From positions 1,550,001 to 1,614,000 of the forward strand of contig NZ_JAANOU010000001.1 of assembly GCF_011758765.1 (NCBI RefSeq): a stretch of 64,000 bases of DNA, in the 5' to 3' direction. This document shows positions 8,542 through 16,553 of this stretch, in pieces (the stretch's first letter is position 1; the number at the start of each line of letters is the position of its first letter). The stretch is from Amycolatopsis viridis. Lineage in GTDB: Bacteria > Actinomycetota > Actinomycetes > Mycobacteriales > Pseudonocardiaceae. The notes below the pieces were generated by a model. That model searched no databases, was not told the origin of the DNA, and worked only from the letters and a program-made list of their open reading frames with translations. The position numbers and the translations under genes were made by a program.

Positions 8542-8557
8542 CGGCTTCAGCGACCCC

Positions 8558-10060
8558 TCAAGATCGAAGGTTCCTCAGGTCGCGTTTGAGGATCTTCCCG
8601 TTGGCGTTCTTGGGAAGCTCGTCGAGAAACGTGATGGACTTCGGCTTCTTGAAGGACGCCAGGTGCGCACGGGTGTGCGCGATGAGTTCTGCTTCGGTGA
8701 CGTCGGCGCCTGGACCGGTCACGACGAACGCGCCGACGTTCTCGCCCCATTCGGGGTCGGGGAGGCCGACCACCGCGGCTTCGCAGACAGCCGGATGTGC
8801 GAGCAGGACTTCTTCGACCTCGCGGGGGTAGATGTTCGAGCCGCCGCTGATGATGACGTCTTTCGACCGGTCGGTGAGATACAGGAATCCGTGTTCGTCG
8901 ACGTGCCCGACGTCGCCGGTCAGCAGCCAGCCGTTGTCGATGGCGCCGGCGGTGGCGGCCGGATCGGACCAGTAGCCGGCCATCACGACGTCGCCGCGAA
9001 CCCGGATTTCTCCGGTCGTTCCCGCGGGCAGTTCGGTGCCGTCGGCGTCGGCGACCCGGACCTCGACGCCGGTGAACGGCCGGCCGCAGGACCGGCGGCG
9101 GGGGTGTGCCTTGTCGTGGGGAATCTGGTCCGGTTTCATGACTGCGATGGTCATGGGCGCCTCGCCTTGTCCGTACATCTGGGTGATGACCGGGCCGAAC
9201 GTGTCGAGTGCTTGCTGCAGGTCCTCTTGATAGAGCGCGGCTCCGCCGATGACGAGGCTGCGCAGCTGCGGAAGGTCCGGTGCGGAGCCGGCTCGGACTT
9301 CGTCGGTCAGCCGGCGCAGCATCGTGGGTGCGAGGAACGCTCCGTGGGTGACCTGGTTGGCTTCGGCGAGTGCGAGGTAGTCGGCTGGGTCGAAGCTGCC
9401 GGCCGCGGAGATCACGTTGACCGCTCCGTGTCCCACGGCGGGGAGCAGGTACATCCCGCTGCCGTGGGTGAGCGGAGCGGCGTGGAGGAAAACGGCATCG
9501 TCGTGGACCGGATCGACGTCGGCGTAGTAGTTGAGCGTCATGCTCAGCAGATTCCGGTGGGTGAGGGTGGCGCCCTTCGGCCGCCCGGTGGTCCCTGAGG
9601 TGTAGAAGATCCAGGCGGCGTCCTCGGGGTGCACCTCGGCGACAGGCACCGGCCGTCCGGCTGTGAGCGCCTCGTACGAGGGTGAGCCGGTGCGGAGCAC
9701 GGTCGCGTCGGTGGTGTCGCTGCTCGCCGAGTCCTCGGTTTCGGGCGCGACGACGACGACCTTCGCTCCGGAGTGGGCGAGGACGAACGCCACCTCGCGG
9801 GGGTGCAGGTGGCGGTTGAGAGGCACCGTCACCAGCCCGGCCCAGAACGTCGCCCACAGCAGTTCGAACAGGTCGGGCCCGTTCGGCAGGACGAGGGCGA
9901 CCCGGTCGCCGGTACGGAGCCCGAGCGCCCGGAGCCCGCCGGCCAGGCGCGCGATCCGGTCGCGGGCGAGCGCGTAGCTCGCGGACCGGTCGCCGTGGCG
10001 CCAGGCATCCCGGGTCGGGACCCGGAGCGCGCTAGCTGCCAGCAGAGTTGCCACGTTCAT
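8558..10060 (-). CDS. Acyl-CoA ligase (AMP-dependent synthetase)
   Basis: A 500-residue ANL-superfamily ligase. The ATP-binding P-loop YTSGTTGRPKG is at about residue 150, the adenylate-contact TGDVGHVDEHGFLYLTDRSK at about 380, and the catalytic lysine motif NANGKILKRDLR at the C-terminus. It activates a carboxylic acid to its CoA ester through an acyl-AMP. The start is the ATG at 10060, eight bases after the upstream stop. It is the last gene of a five-gene operon with a flavin hydroxylase, so its substrate is probably an acid from an aromatic or alicyclic compound; that is inference from context. Confidence 0.9.
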   Translation of the reverse strand: MNVATLLAASALRVPTRDAWRHGDRSASYALARDRIARLAGGLRALGLRTGDRVALVLPNGPDLFELLWATFWAGLVTVPLNRHLHPREVAFVLAHSGAKVVVVAPETEDSASSDTTDATVLRTGSPSYEALTAGRPVPVAEVHPEDAAWIFYTSGTTGRPKGATLTHRNLLSMTLNYYADVDPVHDDAVFLHAAPLTHGSGMYLLPAVGHGAVNVISAAGSFDPADYLALAEANQVTHGAFLAPTMLRRLTDEVRAGSAPDLPQLRSLVIGGAALYQEDLQQALDTFGPVITQMYGQGEAPMTIAVMKPDQIPHDKAHPRRRSCGRPFTGVEVRVADADGTELPAGTTGEIRVRGDVVMAGYWSDPAATAGAIDNGWLLTGDVGHVDEHGFLYLTDRSKDVIISGGSNIYPREVEEVLLAHPAVCEAAVVGLPDPEWGENVGAFVVTGPGADVTEAELIAHTRAHLASFKKPKSITFLDELPKNANGKILKRDLRNLRS

Positions 10061-10067
10061 CGTTTCG

Positions 10068-10580
10068 TCAGCCTTCGGCGTTGCCCGGTTCGGGGAAGTA
10101 CTCCACCGGCGAGCCCGGCGGGATGACGTCGTTGACGAGCGGGCCGCCATCCTCGCGCCACATCTCGTAGGCGATCTCCTTGGTGATTTTGCCGTCCCGG
10201 AGTTCGAAACAGTGCACGATCCGGAGGCTGATCCGACTGCCGACGGAGAACGGCAGGTTGGGCATCTCGTCGCCGACCACGGTCACGTCGGCCACTGCGT
10301 CGTCGAACACGAACTGTTCCGTGGCGAACCGCCGCAACGTGGTCAGCGAGTGGAACTGCAGGGTGCGGAAGATCTTCATGTAGGCATCGCGGACGTCGCC
10401 GGCATCGGTGTAGACGAGCCCGCGGTTGGGCGCTTCCCAGGAGATTTCGGGGGCGTAGAGAGCAATCGCCTTGTCGACGTCGTCAGGGTTTTCGTTGTGG
10501 AAGTGTTCTTGTACCACCTCGAGATTGCGCGCGATGATCTCGTCGCGGGACAGTGCTGCGTCCGGTCGCATGGTCGTCAT
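10068..10580 (-). CDS. SnoaL-like / NTF2-fold protein 1
   Basis: A 170-residue protein with the NTF2-like cone fold typical of SnoaL cyclases, ketosteroid isomerases and limonene-epoxide-hydrolase relatives. Visible features are an N-terminal helix (EIIARNLEVVQEHFHNENPD), an aromatic-rich strand (YAPEISWEAPN), and a C-terminal strand with the motif RIVHCFELRDGKITKEIAYE typical of the family. Its chemistry cannot be assigned. It is fourth in the operon, after a related 145-residue SnoaL-like protein. Two such proteins in one unit suggest separate isomerase, hydratase or hydrolase steps, or a heterodimer. A GAGGAA ribosome site supports the start. Confidence 0.8.
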   Translation of the reverse strand: MTTMRPDAALSRDEIIARNLEVVQEHFHNENPDDVDKAIALYAPEISWEAPNRGLVYTDAGDVRDAYMKIFRTLQFHSLTTLRRFATEQFVFDDAVADVTVVGDEMPNLPFSVGSRISLRIVHCFELRDGKITKEIAYEMWREDGGPLVNDVIPPGSPVEYFPEPGNAEG

Positions 10581-10612
10581 GAGTCAGGGTTCCTCACGGC
10601 AGAAGGGAAAGG

Positions 10613-11050
10613 CTATTTGTTGAGCCACGGGTAGCGGGCGGTGTCCTCGCCGGCGTAGTCCGGGTCGAGGTAGACGAAGAGGCGTTGGATCTTGAAGTCG
10701 CGGATTTCGAACACGTCGCACCACGGCCCGGCGGAGGTGACTCCCGCACGCCACTCGACGCCGGTCGCGGTCGTGCCGTGACTGGTGCCTTCGACGACGA
10801 CCTTGTCGCCGTCGACGACGTAGTTGAAGTACGCGGTGTGGTGTTCGATCGACGAGATGATGCCGCCGAGCTGGCCGAAGAATTCCTTGATCTTGTTGAT
10901 GCCGCGGACCGTGCCGTATTTCGGGAAGCAGAACTGGGCGTCGTCGGCGAAGAGTTCGGCGACGTTGCCGCCCGAATCGACTCGCTTGAGGAACTCCAGG
11001 GCTACCGACTTGCGCTGTTCGTCGGTCATGGTGCCGGTCGTGATGGTCAT
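10613..11050 (-). CDS. SnoaL-like / NTF2-fold protein 2
   Basis: A 145-residue NTF2-like protein: N-terminal helix with KSVALEFLKRVDSGGNVAEL, then FADDAQFCFPKYGT, IEHHTAYFNYVVDGDKVVVE, and a terminal strand VFEIRDFKIQRLFVYLDPDY. The fold belongs to the SnoaL/polyketide-cyclase-like family. The start has an ideal AAGGAGG site. It lies between the flavin hydroxylase and the second SnoaL-like gene with short gaps, in one operon. A role in rearranging the product of the hydroxylase is plausible but unproven. Confidence 0.8.
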   Translation of the reverse strand: MTITTGTMTDEQRKSVALEFLKRVDSGGNVAELFADDAQFCFPKYGTVRGINKIKEFFGQLGGIISSIEHHTAYFNYVVDGDKVVVEGTSHGTTATGVEWRAGVTSAGPWCDVFEIRDFKIQRLFVYLDPDYAGEDTARYPWLNK

Positions 11051-11083
11051 TTCGAGCCTCCTTGATCGAATGAATGGCCGGGC

Positions 11084-12829
11084 TCAGGTGCGGGAGAGGG
11101 CGGACTTGGCCGCTTCGCGCAGCGCGCTGACCGGGTCGTCGGCCTTGTCGTGGCTGCGCCAGGCGATGTGCCGGTCGGGCCGGACCAGCAGGCAGCCGCC
11201 GTCGGTCACCTCGCGGGTTCTGGCCCAGTCGCCGTACACGTCGTCGAAGGCGAGCCGGTAGCCGATGGGTGCGCTGGCGATCTCGACGCCCAGCTCCGCG
11301 CTGACCTTCTCCGCGGCGGCGGTCCAGGCTTCGCCGCCGATGCCGGTGATCAGGGTGAACTTGCCGTGCCCGACGACGTCGAGCGTCGAGATTTGCTTGC
11401 CGTGTCGTTCGACCCAGACGTGCGGGAGGTACGCGCCGGGATGGGTGGTGGGGTGGTAGTAGAGCTCGGGATCGCGGGTGTAGGCCGGGAACGGGGTGCC
11501 GTCGTCGACGACGGCGGCCGAGGTGTAGCGCTGGCCGAGTTCGACACCGTGCGCGTGGAAGTGGTACGCGTTCTCGTCGAGGCAGTCTTCGAGGGCTTTC
11601 CGTCGCCTGCGGCCGTCGTCGGTGTCGGCGAAGAATCCGTCGATCGCCGCCCAGCCTTCCTCGTCGGTCTGGCCCGGCCGGATGCCGAGAATGGACGGCA
11701 CCCGGCCGACGATGTCGGCGCTCTTCAGGGCGCGGTCGACGACCTGGCGACCTACCGGGTGGCGTTCCTGGTGGTAGCTCTCGAGCAGCGCTTCGCCGGC
11801 CTGGCCCTTGAGGACCGCGGCCAGTTTCCAGGCGAGGTTGTAGGCGTCCTGGATCGAGGTGTTGGACCCGAGCCCGTTCGCGGGCGGGTGCCGGTGTGCG
11901 GCGTCGCCGGCGAGGAACACCCGTCCTCGCCGGTACTCGGTGGCGAGGACGTGGTTGACCTGCCAGGTCGAGACGTTCTTGATCGTGACGGGGACGCTGT
12001 CGTCGCCGATGGCCTTGTGGATGCGAGGCAGCATCGCTTCCTCGCTGGTGTCGATCTCCTCGGTGTCCGGGTCGTACATGAACACCAGGACCCATTCGTT
12101 CCAGGGCCGCACGGTGATGAAGACTCCGGAGCCGAGCCAGAAGTCGTTGCCCGGCTGAGCGGTCCAGAACAGCACGCCCGGGCGGTGTGCGCGGAAGCGC
12201 GAGAGGTCGGCTTCGAGCCAGACGTTGACCGCGTATCCGAGACCGGTTTCTCCTTCCATCGAGAACCCGAGCTGTTCGGCGACCGTCGACCGGCCGCCGT
12301 CGGCGCCGATGGCGTACTTCGCTTTGATCAGATAGGTCTCGCCGGTGTGGCGGTACCGAACGGTCGCCGTGACACCGGTGTCGTCCTGGGTGATTTCGGT
12401 CAGTTCGGTGGAGAACCGGACGTCGGCGCCGCGGTCGACCGCGCCTTGCAGGATCAGCGGCTCCAACAGGTGCTGGGGCATGTTGCACATGGCCGAAGGG
12501 CTGCCCGCCTCGTAGTCGGCCTTGCGGCCGACCATCGTCCCCCAGGTCTTCACCCGGGCGATCTCCTTGCCCGCCATGCTCGTGGCCCACACGTTGTCGG
12601 CCATCAGCTCGTTGGGGACGGACACGGCGCGGACCTGTTCCTCGATGCCGAGGTCGCGCATGACCTCCATGGTGCGCTGGTTCGTGATGTGCGCCCGCGG
12701 AGTGTTGGCGGTGCGCGGATACTTGGTGACGGTGATGGCCTCGACGCCGTACATCGCCAGGAACGCCGCGGCCGTGAGTCCGCAGGGCCCGGCGCCCACG
12801 ACGAGGACTTCGGTTTCGACGACTCGCAT
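11084..12829 (-). CDS. TfdB-like FAD-dependent aromatic hydroxylase
   Basis: A 581-residue flavoprotein monooxygenase. The FAD-binding GxGxxG sits near the N-terminus (VVGAGPCGLTAAAFLAMYG), followed by TANTPRAHITNQRTMEVMRD, a block characteristic of the 2,4-dichlorophenol 6-monooxygenase (TfdB) branch. The second FAD motif is GADGGRSTVAEQLG, and FLAGDAAHRHPPANGLGSNT is the third. A thioredoxin-like C-terminal domain follows. Family members use NAD(P)H and oxygen to hydroxylate phenolic rings ortho to an existing hydroxyl. The real substrate is unknown. An AAGGAGA site precedes the ATG. The FAH-family gene is 18 bases upstream in the same operon. Confidence 0.9.
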   Translation of the reverse strand: MRVVETEVLVVGAGPCGLTAAAFLAMYGVEAITVTKYPRTANTPRAHITNQRTMEVMRDLGIEEQVRAVSVPNELMADNVWATSMAGKEIARVKTWGTMVGRKADYEAGSPSAMCNMPQHLLEPLILQGAVDRGADVRFSTELTEITQDDTGVTATVRYRHTGETYLIKAKYAIGADGGRSTVAEQLGFSMEGETGLGYAVNVWLEADLSRFRAHRPGVLFWTAQPGNDFWLGSGVFITVRPWNEWVLVFMYDPDTEEIDTSEEAMLPRIHKAIGDDSVPVTIKNVSTWQVNHVLATEYRRGRVFLAGDAAHRHPPANGLGSNTSIQDAYNLAWKLAAVLKGQAGEALLESYHQERHPVGRQVVDRALKSADIVGRVPSILGIRPGQTDEEGWAAIDGFFADTDDGRRRRKALEDCLDENAYHFHAHGVELGQRYTSAAVVDDGTPFPAYTRDPELYYHPTTHPGAYLPHVWVERHGKQISTLDVVGHGKFTLITGIGGEAWTAAAEKVSAELGVEIASAPIGYRLAFDDVYGDWARTREVTDGGCLLVRPDRHIAWRSHDKADDPVSALREAAKSALSRT

Positions 12830-12847
12830 GGTCGGTCTCCTTCCCGG

Positions 12848-13690
12848 TCAGCCGCGGGGCGCGACGAGGCGGTGGGTCATCCGGCCCAGCCCCTCGGTCC
12901 GGGTGGTCAGCACGTCGCCGGCGGCGAGGTAGCGCTGGGGGTGCGAGCCGAGGCCGACGCCGGCCGGGGTCCCGGTGAAGATCAGGTCGCCGGGGTAGAG
13001 GGTGAGGACCTCGGAAAGCTGTGCGATCAGCACGGGCACCGGGAAGATCAGGTCCGAGGTCCGGCTCTTCTGGACCTCTTCGCCGTTGATCGCGCAGGCG
13101 ATCTCCAGGTCGTCCGGGTTCTCCAGTTCGTCGGGGGTGACCACCCACGGCCCGATCGGGCTGAAGCCCGGGTGCGACTTGGCCAGGCTGAACTGCGGCA
13201 CGGGCCCGGCCAGCTGCCGGGTGCGCTCGGAGATGTCCTGGCCGTTGGTCAGCCCGGCGACGTGGTCCCACGCGTCCTGTTCGCGCACGGCGCGCGCCTC
13301 GCGGCCGATCACGACGACCAGTTCTGCTTCCCAGTCGACGTTTCCGTCGACGAGGGTGATGTCGCCGGCCGGTCCGGTCAGCGACGAGGGGAATTTCGTG
13401 AACACCGATGCTTTGGCCGGGATTTCGAAGCCCGACTCGACCGCGTGCGCCCGGTAGTTGAGCGCGATCGCGAAGATCTGCCGCGGCCTCGGCACCGGCG
13501 GGCCGAGCAGCGCCTCGTCGAAACTCCGCGGAGTCAGCGTCGCGCTTCGCGCCCACTCCCGGAACTCGGCCCAGCGCTCCAGGACCGCCTGCGGATCCGG
13601 GCCGAAGCGCCCGTCGCTGTCCCGGGCGACGTCAGCCGCTCCGTCGCCGGTCACCAGGACCGCTCGTCCTGCCAGGTTTGCCAACTTCAT
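12848..13690 (-). CDS. Fumarylacetoacetate hydrolase (FAH) family protein
   Basis: A 280-residue protein with the FAH fold. The C-terminal catalytic domain has FAIALNYRAHAVESGFEIP, the metal-binding DWEAELVVVIGREAR (E-x-E and D), KSHPGFSPIGPWVVTPDEL, and GDLIFTGTPAGVGLG near the end. The family comprises Mg/Mn-dependent hydrolases, decarboxylases and hydratases acting on ring-cleavage products such as 2-oxo-hepta-3-ene-1,7-dioate or acylpyruvates. It is the first gene of the minus-strand catabolic operon, with a strong AAGGAGGA site. No ring-cleavage dioxygenase is present in the operon, so its substrate may come from a non-canonical opening step. Confidence 0.88.
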   Translation of the reverse strand: MKLANLAGRAVLVTGDGAADVARDSDGRFGPDPQAVLERWAEFREWARSATLTPRSFDEALLGPPVPRPRQIFAIALNYRAHAVESGFEIPAKASVFTKFPSSLTGPAGDITLVDGNVDWEAELVVVIGREARAVREQDAWDHVAGLTNGQDISERTRQLAGPVPQFSLAKSHPGFSPIGPWVVTPDELENPDDLEIACAINGEEVQKSRTSDLIFPVPVLIAQLSEVLTLYPGDLIFTGTPAGVGLGSHPQRYLAAGDVLTTRTEGLGRMTHRLVAPRG

Positions 13691-13821
13691 CGTCGTCCTC
13701 CTTGGCCGGGGCGGCCGGCGCCACCCTGCGCTGTGGGACCCAGCATGCCCGCTAACTTTCTAAAATTCAAGAGAAAGAGGAAAGTTCTGGGTACGTTCTC
13801 TTCTGCTGCTACTGTTGAAAC
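13691..13821. promoter_or_regulatory. Divergent promoter and operator region
   Basis: This AT-richer 131-bp gap separates the FAH operon from the GntR gene. It holds a perfect 7-bp inverted repeat AACTTTC (13754-13760) / GAAAGTT (13780-13786) and a second, AAGAGAA (13769-13775) / TTCTCTT (13796-13802). A TACTGT box at 13810-13815 ends seven bases before the GntR ATG and would give a leaderless message. The layout suits control of both directions by the adjacent GntR protein. Confidence 0.55.
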
Positions 13822-14583
13822 ATGGCGCGATCCACGTACGGCACCCGCGCGGACGACACGTTCGCCACGATGCGGGCCGACATCCTGGCCGGGCGGCTGG
13901 CCCCGGGGGAGAAGTTGAAGTTCCCGGAACTCGGCGCCAGGTACGGCGTCGGCGTGGGGGTGCTCCGCGAAGCTCTGACCCGGCTGGTCGAGCAGGACCT
14001 CGTCCGGTCGCAGCCGCACCAGGGTTTCCAGGTGACGCCGTTGTCCGCGGAGGACCTGACTGACCTCACCGCCGCCCGCGTGGCGATCGAGTGCCTGGTG
14101 CTGCGGATGTCGCTGGCCGAGGGCGACACGCCGTGGGAATCGGATCTGGTCGCGAAGCACCACACGCTCGAGCGGACTCCGCAGTACGACCAGGACGATC
14201 CGGAACGGGTCAGCGACGCGTGGTCACGCGCGCACGCCGACTTCCACCACACGCTGCTGGCCGGCTGCCGCAACTCCCGCCTGCTGGGCATCGCGAATTC
14301 GCTGCGCGACTCGGCAGAGCTTTACCGCTCGTGGTCCCAGCAGCACTCCAGGCACCCCGGCCGCGATGTCATCGCCGAACACCGCACGCTGATGGAACTC
14401 GCGCTCGCCCGCGACACCGAAGCCGCGGTCGAGGCGTTGGCGCGGCATATCAGCCACACCACGGAAATCCTGCTCGACGGCAACCGCGCTGCCCAGGCCG
14501 ACGGCGGGTTGCCCGGCCCACGTCCGGAGCACTCAGTCCGGATGACCGGCGCAGAGCCGATTGCGGTCGAGACGTCCCCATGA
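13822..14583 (+). CDS. GntR family regulator, FCD subfamily
   Basis: A 253-residue regulator. The N-terminal winged helix spans about residues 10-75 (LAPGEKLKFPELGARYGVGV, then LREALTRLVEQDLVRSQPHQGF), followed by an FCD-type all-helical effector domain with the family's metal/ligand residues (the D in SRAHADFHHTLL and the H in AEHRTLMELALARD). Such regulators usually repress catabolic genes until an organic acid binds. It is divergent from the FAH-TfdB operon and is the obvious candidate to control it. No Shine-Dalgarno sequence is present, and the promoter spacing suggests a leaderless transcript. Confidence 0.92.
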   Translation: MARSTYGTRADDTFATMRADILAGRLAPGEKLKFPELGARYGVGVGVLREALTRLVEQDLVRSQPHQGFQVTPLSAEDLTDLTAARVAIECLVLRMSLAEGDTPWESDLVAKHHTLERTPQYDQDDPERVSDAWSRAHADFHHTLLAGCRNSRLLGIANSLRDSAELYRSWSQQHSRHPGRDVIAEHRTLMELALARDTEAAVEALARHISHTTEILLDGNRAAQADGGLPGPRPEHSVRMTGAEPIAVETSP

Positions 14584-14653
14584 CGAGTAGCGAGCGCGAA
14601 CTCCGGTTCGGCTCGGTTCTTGACGCGAAAAGAATGCGATCCACGCTGGGGCT

Positions 14654-14675
14654 GGGGTCACAGTGCTCTGACCCC
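14654..14675. terminator. Weak hairpin after the GntR gene
   Basis: GGGGTCA (14654-14660) pairs with TGACCCC (14669-14675) across an 8-base loop, about 70 bases past the GntR stop codon. There is no T tract. The rest of 14584-14755 shows no recognisable feature. Confidence 0.35.
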
Positions 14676-14755
14676 GTGCGGGGTGGCTCGGCAGGTGGTG
14701 CGAGAGTGCTGGAGTTCACGCACGATCGCGCCGTGTCCGGCGGAATGGGGGGCCG

Positions 14756-15026
14756 ATGCCCGCGTACGTCATCGTCACCGTCGAGGTGCTCGACGAGCAG
14801 GCCGGGCTGGCCTATGCCCGGGTGGCCCAGCACGCCCGAGCCGGTCGAGGGCACCTGGGCGGCGCCCCGGCTGGTGATCCTCGAGTTCCCCGACATGGAC
14901 CGCATCCGGGAGTGGTACGACTCGCCGGAGTACCGGCGGGCCCGGAAGATCCGCGAGGGCGCGGCGCGGGTGTCGATGTTGTTCGTCGAGGGTGCGCCGC
15001 CGGAGGGTTTCACGCTCCCGGACTAG
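14756..15026 (+). pseudogene. Frameshifted DUF1330 protein
   Basis: Two halves of one DUF1330 protein lie in different frames. The start MPAYVIVTVEVLDEQAGLAY is read from the ATG at 14756. The family's C-terminal part (PRLVILEFPDMDRIREWYDS, then PEYRRARKIREGAARVSMLFVE) is read in another frame and ends at 15026. The switch falls near 14830-14840. The central segment normally linking the halves, about 15-20 residues, is missing, so a small deletion caused the shift rather than a single-base error. DUF1330 proteins are about 95 residues and of unknown function. The stop overlaps the convergent sigma-factor gene by 4 bases. Confidence 0.7.
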
Positions 15027-15688
15027 CCCAGCAGATCGCCCTCGCGCGTGATCAGCGCCCGTAGCTTGCCCAGCGCGCGGTGCTGGGTGACCCGGACATT
15101 GCCGGGCGAGATGTCCAGCGCTTCGGCCGTCTCGTTCGCCGACAGTCCCACCGCGATGCGCAGCGTCAGGATCTCCTGTTGCAGCTGCGGAAGGGTGGCG
15201 AGCAGCTTGGTCATCCGGTCGCCGAGGTCGACGTCGAGCGCGTGCTTCTCCGGCTCGTTGTCGGCCAGCGGGCTTTCCGGCAGCTCGGCGACCGGGTCCG
15301 ACCGGTCGCGGGAGACCAGGCGGTAGGCGTCGGCCACCTTGTTGGACGCGATGGCGTGCACGAGGTACAGGAAGGACCCGCCCCGGTCCTGGTACTGCGG
15401 CAACGCGTGCAGGACGGCGAGGCAGACTTCTTGCGCGACGTCGTCGGCGGAGAGGTAGGACAGGTCGCGACCGCCCAGCCTGGCCCGGCAGTACCGGACG
15501 GCGACCGGCGTGATCATCTCGATCAGCCTGGCCACGGCGCCGTGGTCACCGGTGGCGGCTTCGCGGACGACCGGGTCGAGTTCTTCTTTCGTGAGCCGTT
15601 GTGATGCCCGAGGAAATGCCTGGGGCGTCAGCCCCGGCGCCTCGGGCTCGACTCTTCCGGTAGTGCTGGGCGGGACACTCGTTCGCAT
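15023..15688 (-). CDS. ShbA/SigD-type RNA polymerase sigma factor
   Basis: A 221-residue sigma-70 family protein of the actinobacterial ShbA group, to which mycobacterial SigD also belongs. Region 2 is at about residues 55-115 (YLSADDVAQEVCLAVLHALP, then GSFLYLVHAIASNKVADAYR). Region 4, with a helix-turn-helix, is at about 160-215 (LPQLQQEILTLRIAVGLSAN, then ETAEALDISPGNVRVTQHRA). In Streptomyces, ShbA drives transcription of the principal sigma factor gene; in mycobacteria SigD has a stationary-phase role. Which applies here is unknown. A GGGGA site supports the ATG at 15688. No anti-sigma gene is adjacent. Confidence 0.88.
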   Translation of the reverse strand: MRTSVPPSTTGRVEPEAPGLTPQAFPRASQRLTKEELDPVVREAATGDHGAVARLIEMITPVAVRYCRARLGGRDLSYLSADDVAQEVCLAVLHALPQYQDRGGSFLYLVHAIASNKVADAYRLVSRDRSDPVAELPESPLADNEPEKHALDVDLGDRMTKLLATLPQLQQEILTLRIAVGLSANETAEALDISPGNVRVTQHRALGKLRALITREGDLLG

Positions 15689-15982
15689 GGTCGGCTCCCC
15701 AACGACAACAACGAAGACCCGTCGACCGGTCGCCGTCGGGGGCCCGCGTTTCGTGTAACTCTCGGTGAGCGGGTACTCCCTCTACGTCCCTGCCTACCCG
15801 TCACCGACGCGACTGAGCGTAATCGTAAGTGGTGCCCGCCCCGGCAGTCCAGATTTCAACTAGACGTACCCCATTCGCAGCAAGCACCCGCTCGATCGAG
15901 CGTGCCCGATGCGCGCCGCGAGCATCGACGAACAGGCGGACGCACGTGTGACACGTTCCGTCGCCATGTGACAACGCGCCGG

Positions 15983-16429
15983 TCAGCGCGGTGGGAAGAC
16001 CCACCAGCGCAACACGGCGAACCGCGCCAGCCCGCCCAGTGCACTGGCCAGCGCGAGCGCGGCCGCCTGGACGCCTGCCGACGGGGCCGGGGTGAACAGG
16101 TGCAGGGAAAGCAGGACCACCGACCCGTAGCCCGCGTAGAAGGCGAAGGTCCCCACGGATTGCAGGTGCACTCGAAGGGGGGACGCGGCCGGGTGTCCGG
16201 CGAACGTCACGCGGCGCTGGAACTCCGTGTTGGCGATCGTGGTCAGCGCCAGGGCGAGCACGTTCGCGGCGAGCGCACCGAGCAGCGGCCGGGTGCCGAG
16301 GAAGAGCACTTCCTGCAGCCCGGTGGTCAGCGCTCCGGCGACCGTGTACCAGGCGATCGGATGTCCGGCCGGATGGGGGACGGCCGCGGCCTCCCGGGTC
16401 GCCGGCCCGCTCATCCACGTCGCGGTCAT
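15983..16429 (-). CDS. GtrA family membrane protein
   Basis: A 148-residue integral membrane protein with four predicted helices (around AWYTVAGALTTGLQEVLFLG, LGALAANVLALALTTIANTE, FAFYAGYGSVVLLSLHLF, and AALALASALGGLARFAVL) and the family motif NTEFQRRVTF between helices 2 and 3. It ends with the basic RWWVFPPR. GtrA proteins are thought to flip or help transfer polyprenyl-linked sugars for cell-surface glycan modification. No glycosyltransferase is adjacent. The preceding 294 bases (15689-15982) show only the sigma-gene leader and nothing else I can identify. Confidence 0.85.
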   Translation of the reverse strand: MTATWMSGPATREAAAVPHPAGHPIAWYTVAGALTTGLQEVLFLGTRPLLGALAANVLALALTTIANTEFQRRVTFAGHPAASPLRVHLQSVGTFAFYAGYGSVVLLSLHLFTPAPSAGVQAAALALASALGGLARFAVLRWWVFPPR

Positions 16430-16460
16430 GGTTCAGAACTTACCTATGCTCAGCATATAT

Positions 16461-16473
16461 TTGTACATTACAA
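16461..16473. promoter_or_regulatory. AT-rich palindrome in divergent promoter
   Basis: TTGTACATTACAA is an inverted repeat of TTGTA and TACAA around CAT. It lies in an AT-rich island (about 16444-16480) between the divergent gtrA-like and DUF5709 genes. It is a likely regulator site or promoter core. The protein that binds it is unknown. Confidence 0.4.
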
Positions 16474-16553
16474 GCACGTGAGCTTGATCTCGGGTTTGCC
16501 CGTTCCGCCGGTCGGGTATCGCCACCGCTAGGACCAGCAGGTGAGGAGGACCG

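Noticed and set aside
15689..15982. Gene in the gap between the sigma factor and gtrA
   Set aside because: Open frames there are short, lack ribosome sites and have no recognisable content.
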